A stretch of 64,000 nt of DNA from Brachynemurus nebulosus (GCA_035578155.1 JAPWDM010000001.1:80891561-80955560), one strand, 5' to 3'. Shown: positions 21,513 to 33,588, counted from the first letter of the stretch. Numbers and translations are program-made. The notes: generated by a model not told the origin, from the sequence alone.

Positions 21513-22026
21513 ACAATTTTTTTTGCAAATACTTTTATCTCTCAATCGTCTTAAGGATACAGGTTGATTGACGGAACAACAATCTTTGTAAAATAATTTA
21601 TTTAATTCCAGTATGACAATTTCACTTTGTATAAATTACTGTGTACTTCCACGGTTTACATAGAAACGGTTTCATGCATCTTTTGAACCTAAAACAAGAA
21701 AAATTGTATTAATTTATTGTAAACATGATTTAAACTAAAACGAGAAAATTTAAATACAAATATCAGTGTAGTTAAATTTACACAAACAGTGAAAAAAAAA
21801 AGTGACAACTGGAAATTAGGTTACAAATTTGACGTTTATATGTAAACAAACCAAATGACATTTAAGTGGAGGTTGTCAGTATTGACGGAACAGTCGGTCA
21901 CTTGAAACTACGCATGTGCGGAAACATCGAACGATCTAGAAAAGATCGCCGAAGTGAAATGGGTATTGGACAGGAATGATTTAGCTCTCTTTCGTTGTTT
22001 GGAGCCCAGGAGAGGAAGATGTAACA
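21509..22026 (-). mobile_element. Candidate solo LTR (518 bp)
   Basis: Bounded by inverted 7-mers TGTTACA and TGTAACA, the TG...CA ends expected of an LTR. On the minus strand AATAAA-type signals lie near the 3' end (about 21600). No partner LTR or adjoining coding region was found in the window, and no target duplication is visible because one side is TA repeat. Confidence 0.4.
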
Positions 22027-22873
22027 AGAGGTGTTGAACCTCCAACAATAAAAATTGTGAAGGGTACGCCATGTGGTGAATCAATTTTTAACCAAATTGG
22101 GATTTGGGAGCTACTAATTGAATTGGTGCTGAATATAGTGTATTTTAGATAAAGTTATTTTAGTAAAAGAAAGTTAAAGCGCTTATCTCAATAATACTGC
22201 TCCAATTTTTTTGATTTATTCTTCGAAAACCCTCACAAAATGTCGCCTGAAAATTGGATCGCCAAACATTTTGGAATTGGTGTCCGCGTGGTGGAACAAA
22301 ATTTTGGCTGGTGCCGCTTATGGTGTGGACTCATTAAACGTTGTATTATTATTTTAATAGTAAATTCTTGTTATTGATTATATTTACCTTGTTCGTTGTT
22401 GATGTTTGCAGATTTTAAGTTAAGGAAACTGAACGGACGTCCTTGCAATAAAAAGTTATCTAAGTATATTTGACATAATATTCATGTAAATATTTACTTG
22501 AACTGCATCGACCTCCGTTAGCTGTACTAGTTTAATTAGGTTAAATGTGATAATTTAAATTTTAGTCGTGTAGGAATATTTTAGTAGCCGGCCTATAATT
22601 ACCTAAAAAAAGATAAAGAAAAACATTAATAAAAACAAAGAAAGTGCAGGTTAATAATTTTTTTTTGGTCGTACATTCAATTAAGTGAACAAAAATTACC
22701 TTTGATATTTGAGGATTGGGCGTCTAGGCCGTTGTCATTAGACATTCATAAAGTTTAGGAATCGTCATTAATGTAGTTTCACATAATTGAATGTCCTGCT
22801 AGAGCAAATTATTTTCTTAATTCTGATTGAAATATAATTAATTTACTTTACACATCTTTGTATTATACAGATC
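22027..22873. other. No gene recognised
   Basis: AT-rich unique-looking sequence with no ORF of note. It may include internal remnants of the LTR element to its left. The phrase GGAATTGGTGTCCGCGTGG near 22275 resembles leader sequence of LTR elements but cannot be assigned. Confidence 0.35.
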
Positions 22874-22881
22874 TTCTATAC

Positions 22882-24176
22882 TAGGGGTGGGCAAACGGTC
22901 GATCGCGATCGACCGGTCGATCGCGAACAGTTCGACAGTCGATCGCAGACATTTTAAGTAATTTACTAGGTTAATTTAAAATATTTTAAATCAAAATGTC
23001 TACTAAAAATTTAGCAAACGATGAAACATGAATTTCCGATGAGTGGCCTTCGAGTAGCCCAAAAATAGCAAAATTATTTATGTAATAACCCAAAAATAGC
23101 CAAATATAATGTCGCTCCAAAAATACAGTATTCCCTTAAGAAAAAAATTTATGCCAGAAATTTATTAATCATTGCACGTTCATTCCGTAATAAAATTATT
23201 ATTACGAAAGTGTCCGACCGAAACTAGTTTTTTAATCGAAACCGAAACCGAATTTCGGTCGCGGGTCGCTGTCTTAGTTTCGGCCGAAACCGAAACCGAA
23301 AGTTTCTTTTAAGGCAATTTCTTACTACTTTATTTTAATTTCTATGTGTTTAATAAGCCCATATTTGAGTAATAATTAGTTATTTAATAAAAATAAAGAA
23401 AAATTTATACATAAAAAAATTTTTTACTTGCTATTTTTTATTTATTTAAGTAACTCTGATCACAGCCAGATTAACCCTCTGTTGCATGGGCGCCCATATG
23501 ATAATTTGTAGGGGGGACGGGCTGGAACTTGGATAAGGAATATTGGATGATGGAAACTGATTTGTAAGTAGCCATAAAAATTCCCAAATTTCGGTATTTT
23601 CCCCAAAAATAACATAGGCGAGCAAAGAAAAACCTCATTTCCCTTTCTCTGGGTCTGTCTTTCCGAAATGTTTCCCCAAAAATAACACTGACGCGGAAAT
23701 AAAAAAAAAACGTTGTTTCCTTTTCTCCGAGTTCCTTTTTTCGAAATTTTACAGCAAACATAACCAAATAGGGGGGGGGGGGGGGCACGAATTACGAATA
23801 GTGCGTATTTTCCACAAAAATAGCATTCACACAATAGTATTAACAATATTAATTGTAGTACTTAATGCCGATACATAATGCCGATCGTTTCATGGACGGA
23901 GTTTTGGTTTCAGTCGTAGTTTCGGCTGTTTTGCTGCCGAAACCAAAGCTAAACCGAAACTACAATTTTTCGCCGAAACTGGCCGAAACCGAGATTTCGG
24001 CCATTGCCATATTACAATGAAAATTTGGAATTATGGTAACCCTATATTTCCCTAATGGGCATTTGAGATGAAAGATACTTTATTTGTTTTTAATTTAACT
24101 TATTTCTCGGAGTCGATCGCGCATAAATAAGAAAAATTAATGTCGATCATACCAGTATTAAGTTTGCCCACCCCTG
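22882..24176. mobile_element. hAT-type element with perfect 8-bp target duplication
   Basis: The ends are TAGGGGTGGGCAAAC and, inverted, CAGGGGTGGGCAAAC, a classical hAT terminus. The flanking direct repeat TTCTATAC is at 22874-22881 and 24177-24184. Sub-terminal GTCGATCGCGATCGACCG words are palindromic and occur at both ends. There is no transposase, so the copy is non-autonomous. The interior (23.2-24.0 kb) contains a second repeat with CCGAAACCGAAA words in opposite orientation at its two ends, probably a nested MITE. Confidence 0.9.
23560..23770. repeat. ~70-bp tandem units inside the hAT element
   Basis: Three diverged units with CCGAAAT..TTCCCCAAAAATAACA followed by a C/T-rich tract, then an approximately 15-base G run near 23770. 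Overlapping minus-strand ORFs reflect the repeat and are not genes. Confidence 0.6.
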
Positions 24177-24314
24177 TTCTATACTAATTGATTGTACACA
24201 TTTTTCAAAGATCACCACTCAATATTTGTATGAAACAATCCGATTAATAATAATAATTCAATTGTTCTGAACTGATTGTTGTTCCTGTCTCTCACTTGGT
24301 TTCCTTTCAGCTAA

Positions 24315-25845
24315 ATAAAAATTATGGATGTGGCTATTTATACATACAGTATGTATACGCAATTGGCTATTTATACATACAGTACGTATACGAAATTGGC
24401 TATTTATACATATATAGTATGTATATGAAACTGGCTGTTTATACATATGATAATTATGATATGTATGCTGAATTGGCTATTTAAACATGAAGTATGTATA
24501 CGCAGTTGGCTACTTATGCATAATGACTGAATGCGTTATTATTACAATTAATATTTTTATAATAAGTACACCATTATAATAATCTAATACCTCCGATTGA
24601 GCTGATTTTTATTGTTTTTACATAATCTATTTGGCTTAAGGAGTTATACCCTAAACGGATTTTTGGCGACGCGGACCGGAAGTGTATTTTTCAACCCTTC
24701 GAATGTCTAAGTTTAGGGGTTACTAAAAGTTTTCCGTTATCGTAGTAACAAAAATTAAAAATAGATTCTTATGGAACCTAGTGAGTAGCACAAAAAGGAA
24801 AGAATGAAGTTTTTCGATATTTTGCTTAGTTTTCGTGATATTACGTGTCAAATTTGTAAAGCTAACTATATTGGATAGACAATTAGGGTGAGTATAATAA
24901 CAGCATTTATTGATAGAAGTAAGTGGAAAATGGACCGGACGGCATCATTGACACTTCATTTTCAGGCAAAGGGTAATTTTGAAGCGATTACACACCGAGG
25001 CTCATTTGTAAATAATTACCATTTGCCTAAGAATGAGGTTTCATTGGTGATGTTCCGTTCATTTTTCACTTATTTCTGTGAATAAAAATAAAAATATTTT
25101 AATTACATTCATAAAAATTGATCCTATGTATATGTGTATGTGTAAGTGTATGTGTATAATATACAATCAATTATCTCATTATAGTAAGTTTTAGAAATAA
25201 GACACGTATTATCTCGAAAACTAAACAGGGTATCGGAAAACTTTGTTCTTCTTTTTTGTTCCACTGATCAAATTCTATAAGAATCTGCCTCTAGTTTTTA
25301 ACACCATAATAACGGAAACCTTTTTTTAGTTGCGTCTGTATTCAAAGGATTAAAAAATACACTTTCCATCAAAGTTTCTAAAAATTAATTTAGAAAATAA
25401 TTTCTTATTGTTAAGTCAAAAAGAGTATATAAGAAAAACATTTAGTTAAGTCGGAGGTATCCGATAGTACATTTGCCTATTGATATCTCTTATACTAATT
25501 TTTGCTAATTTAGACCCTCAGATATGCAACTTCCGGTTCGATATGCAACGCGAAAAATTAGTTATTATAATTTATTTTACTGTCACCAGTGTAAAAGTCC
25601 ATTTTAATACGCGCACCACGAAATTTGTATGATAATTTTGGTACTCAGGGTGCACGTTATACCCCGCAAAATCCGGTAATTATGTATAAGTAGCCAACTG
25701 CGTATACATATTGCATGTTTAAACAGAATATTTCCTATACATACTGTATGTATAAATAGCCAATTTCGTATACATACTGTATGTATAAATAGCCAATTGC
25801 GTATACATACTGTATGTATAAATAGCCACATCCAAAAATTATAGT
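24315..25845. mobile_element. Foldback-type element with ~33-bp terminal subrepeats
   Basis: The left end has tandem units GGCTATTTATACATACAGTA followed by TGTATACG.AATT (24331-24520). The right end (25672-25835) has the same units inverted. Each unit contains the palindrome ACATACAGTATGT. Further in, GTGTATTTTTCAACCCTTCG (24690) and its diverged complement (25340) show that the inverted region extends towards the middle. The outermost bases are AATT.TGGATGTGGC on both sides. No gene; the ORF at 24888 is not supported. Confidence 0.85.
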
Positions 25846-26039
25846 GGTAATTATAGAGGATAACAACTAGCATCTTTTCCATATTTTTCGGATAAAATAT
25901 GGTGGCGCCCAACTTAGTTTAGTTATTTTTGTAATAGTAAGTATTTAAGTCTCTTAGAGGATATAACCCATTACCCCCCCCCCTCCCGGCTCTACCAGGC
26001 TAGTCGAGGTGCGTCAAGTGTGCACTTTCTCAAAGTGGT
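25846..26039. other. Short spacer, no gene
   Basis: Contains a C-rich tract near 25975-25990. No other structure was seen. Confidence 0.4.
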
Positions 26040-27226
26040 AACAATATATTGGGCATTCTTTTTGAACGGGAGACCTCCTGCTGGCCAAAATTTGTATTCC
26101 GTAAAATAGGTGTACAATAGCTCACATTAAAGGTTATGAACTCTACTTTTAAAATATGAGTGGCATGATTGACCTCACACAATAATGGCTTCAATATGGC
26201 GGCTGAAAAGCATAACCGCAATTTTTTTGCGGACAAAAACGTTCTGTAACGTTTTAAAAACTTTTTCATAAAACTTTTTTTGGTTAAAGATATACAGTTT
26301 TTCTTAACGTTTTGAGGACAATTTAAAAATATATAGAATATATACAGGCTGATCCATTTAACCTGGAATCTTCTATGTCTTGAAAAATAAGCCGGTAGGG
26401 AAACTTTGCGTGACCAAAAAAATAGTATTTCTGAAGAAAGCATCTTTGTCTTAAAATAAGCCCCCCTGCCCCCTCTAAGGGGGAGGGCGGAGGTAATTTT
26501 GAAATCTAAAATAGAAACCCCCATTTTATATTGCAGATTCGGATTCTACGAGACAAAATACTCAACTTTTATACGAAAAATTTTTTTTTATTCATAACAG
26601 ATGGGGCTATAATTGTAAAAATAAGTTTATTTATATGCAAGTATGTAAACTCATTTTTACAATTCTAGCGCCATCTGTTATGAATAGAAAAAAATGTTTC
26701 GTATAACAGTTGAGTATTTTGTCCCATAGAATCCGAATCTGCAATACAAAATGGGGGTTTCTATTTTAGATTTCAAAATTACCCCCGCCCTCCCCCTCAC
26801 AGGGGGCAGGAGGGCTTATTTTAAGACAGAAAGATGCCCTCTTCAGAAAGACTATTTTTTTGGTCAGGCAAAGTTTCCCTACAGGCTTATTTTTCAAGAC
26901 ATAGAAAATTCCACGTTAAATGGATCATCCTGTATATATTCTATATATTTTTAAATTGTCCTTAAAACGCCAAGGAAAACTGTATATTTTTAACCAAAAA
27001 AGTTTTATGAAAAAGTTTTTAAAACGTTACAGAACGTTTATTGTCCGCAAAAAAATGCGGTTATGCTTTTTAGCCGCCATATTGAAGCCATTATTGTGTG
27101 AGGTGTCAATCATGCCACTCATATTTGAAAAGTAGAGTTCATAACCTTTAATTTGAGCTATTGTACACCTATTTTAAGCAACACAAATGTTGGCCAGCAG
27201 GGGGTCTCCCGTTCAGAAAGAATTCC

Positions 27227-27230
<4 letters not shown>
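26040..27230. repeat. 1.2-kb near-complete palindrome
   Basis: The two arms mirror each other from the outer AGGAGACCTCC/GGGGGTCTCC-type blocks through GTTAAATGGATCA, CCCCCATTTT and GCGCCATCTGTTATGAAT to a loop near 26638 with little spacer. Arm length is about 590 bp. One arm alone occurs at 450-850. Open frames on both strands (26030-26524, 26751-27135) are mirror images and probably not coding. It resembles a large hairpin MITE or a head-to-head duplication. Confidence 0.85.
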
Positions 27231-27321
<91 letters not shown>

Positions 27322-27331
27322 CATATATATG

Positions 27332-27403
<72 letters not shown>
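27229..27403. repeat. (TA)n array with central TATG/CATA interruptions
   Basis: About 175 bp of TA repeat with a symmetrical block of GTATATATATAC and ACATATATATGT units at about 27308-27347. It directly abuts the palindrome to its left. Confidence 0.95.
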
Positions 27404-27404
<1 letters not shown>

Positions 27405-27439
27405 GACCAGAAATCTTTACGCATATTCATGTGTTTATT

Positions 27440-27960
27440 GGTTGCTAGTAAAAGTAATTTATAATTTGATTACAAGTAATCACGATTACATGTAATCGCG
27501 ATTACATTTCTTTAATGTAACCGCAATTTGATTACTTGTTATCGATTGCGCCTACATTGGTTTTGACAATATACTTCGACGTTGATATAAAAACTAGGTG
27601 GTGAGGTTAGTTAAGATTAATTTAAGTAAGTTTCGGTTCATTTAGTTTGGTATAAATTAATTTAGGTTAGTTTTGGTTAGTTTACCACTAAAACCGCATT
27701 TTCGGGTAAAAGGTAATTATTTACTACTTATTTCAAGATTTTTAACGGACCAATTTCGATTTAGTAACTGCTCACAAATTACTCACCATTTATTAATTTT
27801 ACTGATCAATTAAATTTTTAACCATACAAATATTTATTGACCCGCTCATTTCAAAATATTTTACTGGCCGTTTCTAATTTTGTTACTGCTTACATTCTAT
27901 TGCCAAATCTGTTATTAAACATATCGTTTAAATTTTTGTTTACTTACGTTTAAAGTTTTG
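27440..27960. repeat. Repeat mosaic: TGTAATC block, GGTTAG unit, TTACTG array
   Basis: Contains the same three components as 7.50-8.27 kb in rearranged order. The GTTTTGACAATATACTTCG / GGTGAGGTTAGTTAAG unit is in the same orientation as at 7858; the TTACTG array is inverted. Confidence 0.6.
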
Positions 27961-28900
27961 TTTTGTTTACTAACCGTTTAAATCACAGCCAAAAGAAAAT
28001 GAAGACAGAAATTAGCCCACCAGCATTATCTATAACATCAAGATTTGGTAACGCGCCCACATCACCTACAGGCAAACTTCTGAAGAAAACATCAGAATTC
28101 TGAAAGAGGATATAAATTAATTTATTTGAAGATCAATTCTCAACAGAGAACATCCATATATGAACATGATGTGAACTGAATTAAATATGGAGTCACGGAA
28201 AACGAACAAGTGTTATAGTTTAATAAACTTAAAAGATGGGACAAATTTAGTTCTGCTAGTTATACAAACATATGTTAGACTTAATCCTTATATTCTTTTC
28301 TAGCCATTGAAGTATATATTCGTGGAGTCATTGTTGAACACTTGAACACTTATCCACGTTTATTGCTTTAAATTCAGTGTCAGCATAATTAACAATACAA
28401 CGGTTTTCTTTATCTTTATTATTTTTATCAATAATCAATTTTGTTTGAAGTATTACAGACATCTTCTCTTTTATCGATATGTAGTGCTGTTGTGAAAAAA
28501 TTGCTACTTTTTCTATGTGCTTTAAACTAAAGTGCACACTGAAAAATATACATAAATGACAAGTAGACAAGGAGAAGTGAGGTGGGTACATTGATTTATA
28601 TGCATGCATTGAAAAATTGCATACTTTGCTAAAAGCAAGTTAGCAAGTTACGGGATATATTACACTATAAAAAAAATGTACCTACCAATATGATAAACTT
28701 ACGAATAATTTAATATTTGTATAATTTAGGAGTCGATATTAAGGCCACGTACCTATCGACAAATAAATATAATGGAATCACAAAGAAAATTTCAACGAAT
28801 TTTCAACATACGAATTGAACATGGTGACTTCCGGTGTTTCGTCATTTCCATTTCTAAGTTTGCGAATAGTTCAACAATTGTGCCAAGATGAATGGAGTTC
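27961..28900. other. No supported gene; one short ORF
   Basis: A 35-codon ORF starts at about 28000 (M-K-T-E-I-S-P-P-A-L-S, ending TSPTGKLLKKTSEF) just after an AG acceptor-like site. It reads like protein but is too short to call. The minus-strand ORF 28609-28328 is of ordinary AT-rich composition and is not supported. Confidence 0.3.
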
Positions 28901-28959
28901 ATTTCCCAATGTTATAAAATACGTTAAACGAGATATGTTTATGAATAATTTAATAGCTA

Positions 28960-29180
28960 GGTTTCTAAATGTCAAATCATGATTAAGTTACCAGCTTCCA
29001 ATTTGCATAATTTTTTAAGAGGTGGTTTCCATTAGCGATTCGGAACTATATAATGTTATTTGTAATTTAAAGAATACAAAATCTGCAGGTTGGGATGGCA
29101 TTCCCAGTTTTATTATTAAAAAATGTGTAAATATTATTATTTTACCATTGTTAGGATTATTTCCTAACATCCTCAAAAAG
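28960..29180 (+). pseudogene. Jockey/R1-type reverse transcriptase fragment
   Basis: The translation SDSELYNVICNLKNTKSAG, then W-D-G-I-P-S-F-I-I-K-K-C and ILPLLGLFPNI, matches the finger region of Jockey-like non-LTR reverse transcriptases (usual form: I..LK..KS.G.DGIP...LK.C). Only about 60 residues are recognisable; the catalytic boxes are absent. Sequence after about 29180 is unrelated and may include an inverted fragment. Confidence 0.65.
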
Positions 29181-29584
29181 ACTGTTGTAACACCGTCCAC
29201 CAAAATTTTTCGTTTGTCCACTTCGGTTCCCAAATGAAGCCGCAAAAACTTTTTTTGAAATTTTTTTACACTGGCACCCACAAATTGGAAGAAAAAGTTT
29301 CTGAACCACCTAAAATGTTTGTTCATCGTTTGCCCATATTTGTCCAGCAATTAGTTTCGTTTGTCCACCCACAGATTAATTATAATTAACTATTAAAATT
29401 TTCCAAAAGCGTGTAGTTGGTATTACGAAACTGACTCCAGATATTTTTACGAAATAAAAACACAAATATGTGCTTCGAATGTCAGTATTAGACTCATTTT
29501 TATTTTATTCTTTTGGTTGTTAAGAAAACTCATCAATAGAAATAATTTTGATTTTTATACTTTACACGGTAAACTACATGCCAA

Positions 29585-30222
29585 TTAATTAAAATTTCCA
29601 CAATTACACTTGTGCCGGTACATTGGTATCCCTGCAACCCTTTTTTGAAATTTTGCAATTTCTTTTATTGCTTTCGTTTCATATTCTATTCGCCCGCGTT
29701 GAATTAAACGACATAAAGTCTTGAAATGGTCCGCAATATACACAACTATTCCACTTAGCATATAGATTTCCCAGCCACATTCTATTTTCTCCAGAATGTG
29801 GCTAAGAACTACCCCATTTTGAAATATATTTTTGTTAATTTGCATAGTGTTGTCAAATTTAACAGCTACTAAATTTTTGTTCTTTTTGTAGCAGTGTCTT
29901 GCATGTTAAACAATTTTTAATTTTTAATGCAGCAGTCTTTAAAAAATTTCTTAAAAATGATCGGCAAAAGTACAGTTATCGACTATTCCGTAAACGGTCA
30001 ATACCGTCTGCGTTACATTTCGCGAACCACATTCTTGTCATTTTAAATTTTTAAGTAGTGGAAGGTAATCAACAATCAATTTTTCTAACAATGCACACAC
30101 GCTGCCATGGCAATTGATAATGTTGTTCTCCGCGGTATAATTTAAACTTAAAATAATAGCGCGTTCTCGATCAGCAAATGCGATTGCACCACCTTTTACA
30201 TATTTCTGAATAAAAGAATAAA
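29585..30222 (-). pseudogene. C-terminal fragment of the USP-like transposase family
   Basis: The minus strand from 30222 gives QKYVKGG..AFADRERAIILSLN, then NIINCHGSVCALLEKLIVDY, and after frame changes MQINKNIFQNGVVLSHI (29845) followed by IYMLSGIVVYIADHFKTLCR. The 41.91-42.59 kb copy on the plus strand encodes the same order. The segment Y-x-L-S-G-I-V-x(4)-D-H-F-K-x-L-C-R resembles the His box of ubiquitin-specific proteases; here the candidate His is present. Stops and frame changes make it a relic of a second copy of the element. Confidence 0.55.
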
Positions 30223-30842
30223 AGACGGACTCAGTAGATTATACTACCTTTTTTTTTAAATTTGAAAAAATTGGAGTACGCACTTGCAGACATTTCGCTA
30301 AGTGAATCGGAACCTCAACTGCCAGTGTCCAATTTTTGGAAATTTGCTATGTTATACGGATGCTGCCACCGGGGTATTTCTCTATTATTTTCTTTTCTTC
30401 CGTTAAAAAGAAATTTTTAAATTTTCCTGAAAAATAGTGGAATTTAAAAAAGTGGTTATAACGATTTTTCTGTCATTGTTAAAAATTACTATTCCGTTAA
30501 TTCCCGATAATCATAACAACTGGCAACGAAATGTAAACATCCTTCAGTTTTTACCAGCCATTCTTGAGTGGATTTCGTACTGGGTGTTGTGACTTTGTAT
30601 GGTTTTTCTTTAAATGTAATAAACAACATTCATTTTCTTTTTATGTGTTATAATTTTAACTATATATATTGGGAAGTATGGGGAATTTTATGAAATATTC
30701 CATTTTCTGTTACATGCGATTCATAAAGTTGTTGATTTTTTTTGGATCGAATTTTTCCAAGTGCGGGTAAATTGTCAACACATTAATTATTGTTTCTGGG
30801 TCTACAGTTTCGTAGTTACGAAAATCTGTTGAACTAGCTAGA
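30223..30842. other. AT-rich DNA, one MITE-end-like block
   Basis: 30320-30380 (CCAGTGTCCAAT.TTTGGAAAT.TGCTATG) resembles 36527-36580, which forms one end of a nested insertion there. No gene was seen. Confidence 0.4.
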
Positions 30843-31219
30843 ATGAAGAATCGATTATTCATTTGCACACATTGCGAAGATAAATTTTCTCTGTCTAATT
30901 TATTTTCGTCACGATCGTTGCAAAGTTACAAATCATTTAGATTGCATTCAAAGTTAAACACTCCAGAAATTTTGTTAATCAGTGGAAAGCATTATTGAAA
31001 GGTTTGTTTTCATTGTTGTAGTTTTTGTCATTAGTAGGTGCTGAAACATTAAATTACAATGCCTGTGACTGCTGCTACTAATACAAAAGAAATTTTGGAA
31101 ACTTGCAAGAAATATCGAATTTTTAACAACAAAAATAATATTTAGAAAAGGTCCCACAGCCTGTGGAAAGAAATTGCTCGAGAATTGAAAACCATAAGCT
31201 TCGACACTGTAAACTCTTA

Positions 31220-31670
31220 AGCGGCCCCTACACGCTCAATAATATTGCACAAAATCTGAGGTGGCACAGTATTATTGATCGTCTGTAGGTTATATTGAAG
31301 GGCTGTATAATATATTGTGCTGATCAAGAACAGTTTGAAATATATTGTGTAGTGAATAAATATTGTAACGTCTACAGACTTTGCAAATATTATTGAGCAA
31401 TATGACTTTATTTATTTAAGTTTCAATTTATTAATTGTTTTGTAATGCCATGTATTGGATGGCTTATCATTGAGATACTTATTAATTTGAAAGAGTAATT
31501 ATTTTCTGCTTCGTAATATCTTTATCACTCAATATTTAAAATTAAACAACAATTGAATTTGTATAATTCCTACATTCAATTTATTGTACAAATTTCATTT
31601 ACAAATTATTGAACTATCTGGAGGGAAGTTCAATAAATTGCACAATATTATTGAGTGTGTAGGGGCCTCT
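31220..31670. mobile_element. Harbinger-type MITE with TTA target duplication
   Basis: 451 bp. The ends AGCGGCCCCTACACGCTCAA and, inverted, AGAGGCCCCTACACACTCAA are followed inward by TAATATTG. The direct repeat TTA is at 31217-31219 and 31671-31673. A 3-bp TTA duplication is typical of PIF/Harbinger elements. It splits the transposase-like gene between the codons for ...DTVNS and YVRNN.... No coding capacity. Confidence 0.9.
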
Positions 31671-32440
31671 TTACGTGCGAAATAATCGATGGAATTTACT
31701 CAAAGATTTAAAAGAATATTATGTCATTGCTACCCTAGAAGAATCGACGCAAGAGAATTGCTCACTGGAGAGCTTTATTAATTCCTCAGCCAACGATGGG
31801 TATCGTCCGTACAACGATTCTAAATTCATTTCCCAAAAATAATTGCAGATATTTTTGACATTAGCTTTACGGAGAATGAATGGCGTGCGTAACATATCTC
31901 CCGTACGTGCGATTTATAACGAGAAAAAATATCAGACTTTACAATCTGGGTGGACGGATTCTATCGTGAAAGCATGTTATTTGAATAGTGAAAATTCCAT
32001 GCGTATTTAAATTTAAAAGGCAAAGTAAACACTTCTGTTGAAGCTCTATGTTGTTTAAGTATCTATGGTGTTTGCACTGAATGTGCAGCAGAATTTCGCG
32101 GTTATTGCCTAATTGAGCGAGTTCCTAGCGATGGGATAACTTTGTGAATTCACACACATGATACGAGTGGAGCTCCCCACAACCGGAAGCGTCAGGTGAC
32201 TGGTAATGCGCGAGTAGAATTAGGAAAAGAATTATTAAATAAAAGACCGGAGCAAGTACGGAATGAAGCTATGGCAGACTTGTAGTATGGTGGCATCGAA
32301 CCTCCTTACTTCTTACATAAAACACCAATTAGAAAGATCAAAAAGGAGGGACTCAATAAGCGTTTAGGAGTTGACGGAAACAAAGATCCGGTTGATTCTT
32401 TAAAAAAATTAAAATATGAAGAAAAATATGCAGGACACAT

Positions 32441-33143
32441 TGTTGTGGTACTCTGGTTCGTCTACTGAACGCTATTGGAGCACCCAGCGTTCCCAATGTC
32501 TCTATTCTCCAAAATAATAGAACAGAAATTTCGAATAACAAACTTTATTAAACAATTGAGATAACAATATTTCAATGTAATTGATATTTCTCTAAGTTCG
32601 ATTTGATTCCACCAGTCCCAATTCAAAGTTCACTCGTGATTCCACTGGTTCTAATTCCAATTCCAATTTGATTCCACTAGTTCCAGTTCCCAAATCCAAT
32701 TTGATTATCCACTGTCATCCACTCGATTGATTACGGACTCTGTATTCCAGCTGTTCGATTACAACTCCGAATTCCAATTGTCCTATTATGGTCTGGCAGG
32801 TCCTGCTTTTATACTCCTTTGAATTCTGACGTCTGTTGTTGTTGAGTGGGTTGTTTACGCATAGTCGAAGTTTGCCGAACGTTCTGAAACCTTCCACCAT
32901 AATATAAAAATAAAAGAAATCCAATGTTAAAAATAAAATTTAAAAACGTAGTTTTCGTCGGTAGCGGGCATTGAACCCTGACCCTCAGCATCCATAGCCG
33001 GACTTCTTATCTGTTTAGCTATTGGTACGCCGACTGGACTGGTACTTATGTTAAAGACTTCCTTTGTGTACAGGTGGTCTTGCAATCATACCATAGCATC
33101 CTATTATACCGTATGCAATGTTGAGTACAGTTGGGCCTCAACA
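32441..33143 (-). mobile_element. Solo LTR (703 bp) inside the transposase-like gene
   Basis: On the minus strand it starts TGTTGAGGCCCAACTG and ends GTACCACAACA, with inverted TGTTG/CAACA termini. A TATA box (TATAAAAGCAGG, about 32800-32813) and AATAAA (32549-32544) lie in the order expected of an LTR promoter and terminator. The interrupted gene frame ends and resumes around it. The flanking tetranucleotides ACAT and ACCT could be a decayed duplication. Unusually, it contains a tRNA-like segment. Confidence 0.75.
32957..33034 (-). other. tRNA-like segment (78 nt) within the solo LTR
   Basis: The minus strand begins GTCGGCG and ends TACCGAC, pairing at six of seven positions like an acceptor stem. 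Inside are TAGCTAAACAGATAAG (D-arm/A-box-like), CTGAGGGTCAGGGTTC (variable and T-arm start) and the B-box-like GGTTCAATGCC. The middle is similar to lysine-type tRNA. The T stem and anticodon arm have mismatches. A T-run lies about 10 nt downstream. It is a tRNA pseudogene or SINE head rather than a working tRNA. Confidence 0.5.
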
Positions 33144-33588
33144 ACCTCAAGGATATGGGCACGGATAGCTTTTTTGGTTTTCTACTGGTCTTCTTTTCAA
33201 ATGTCATTATAAAAAGATCTAATCAAAAAATATAAGAAAGTAGAAATTAATGCGACAAGATCTCTTGTTAAGTTAAATGCAAAACTGAATTGTGTGAAGA
33301 CTCCAATTTTTTGTATCAAGTAGTTATAAAGGTAGGTGATGGAATTCAGCCATTGTTTCAAATGCTTTCTGAAAAGCATGATACCAATACAATTTTATAT
33401 TGATTACGGGAGGTTCTGAGAGATGGGGCGCCAACACCACCTGGAGCTGCCTGCGATTATTCACTCGCTTTATTACATGGAATTTGCATGGCTTTCAATA
33501 AACAAAATCTAAACACTTATATTGTAAACTGTTTTCGGTGACTACCCCAGGAAGCTTTGCAGCATCCTCTGAAGACATACATTCGCGT

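Noticed and set aside
23460..23846. Pro-rich minus-strand ORF
   Set aside because: Generated by ~70-bp tandem units and a G run inside a non-autonomous hAT element.
26030..26524. 164-residue ORF that looks protein-like
   Set aside because: It lies in one arm of a palindrome and the mirror arm breaks the same frame; there is no domain and the codons follow the repeat.
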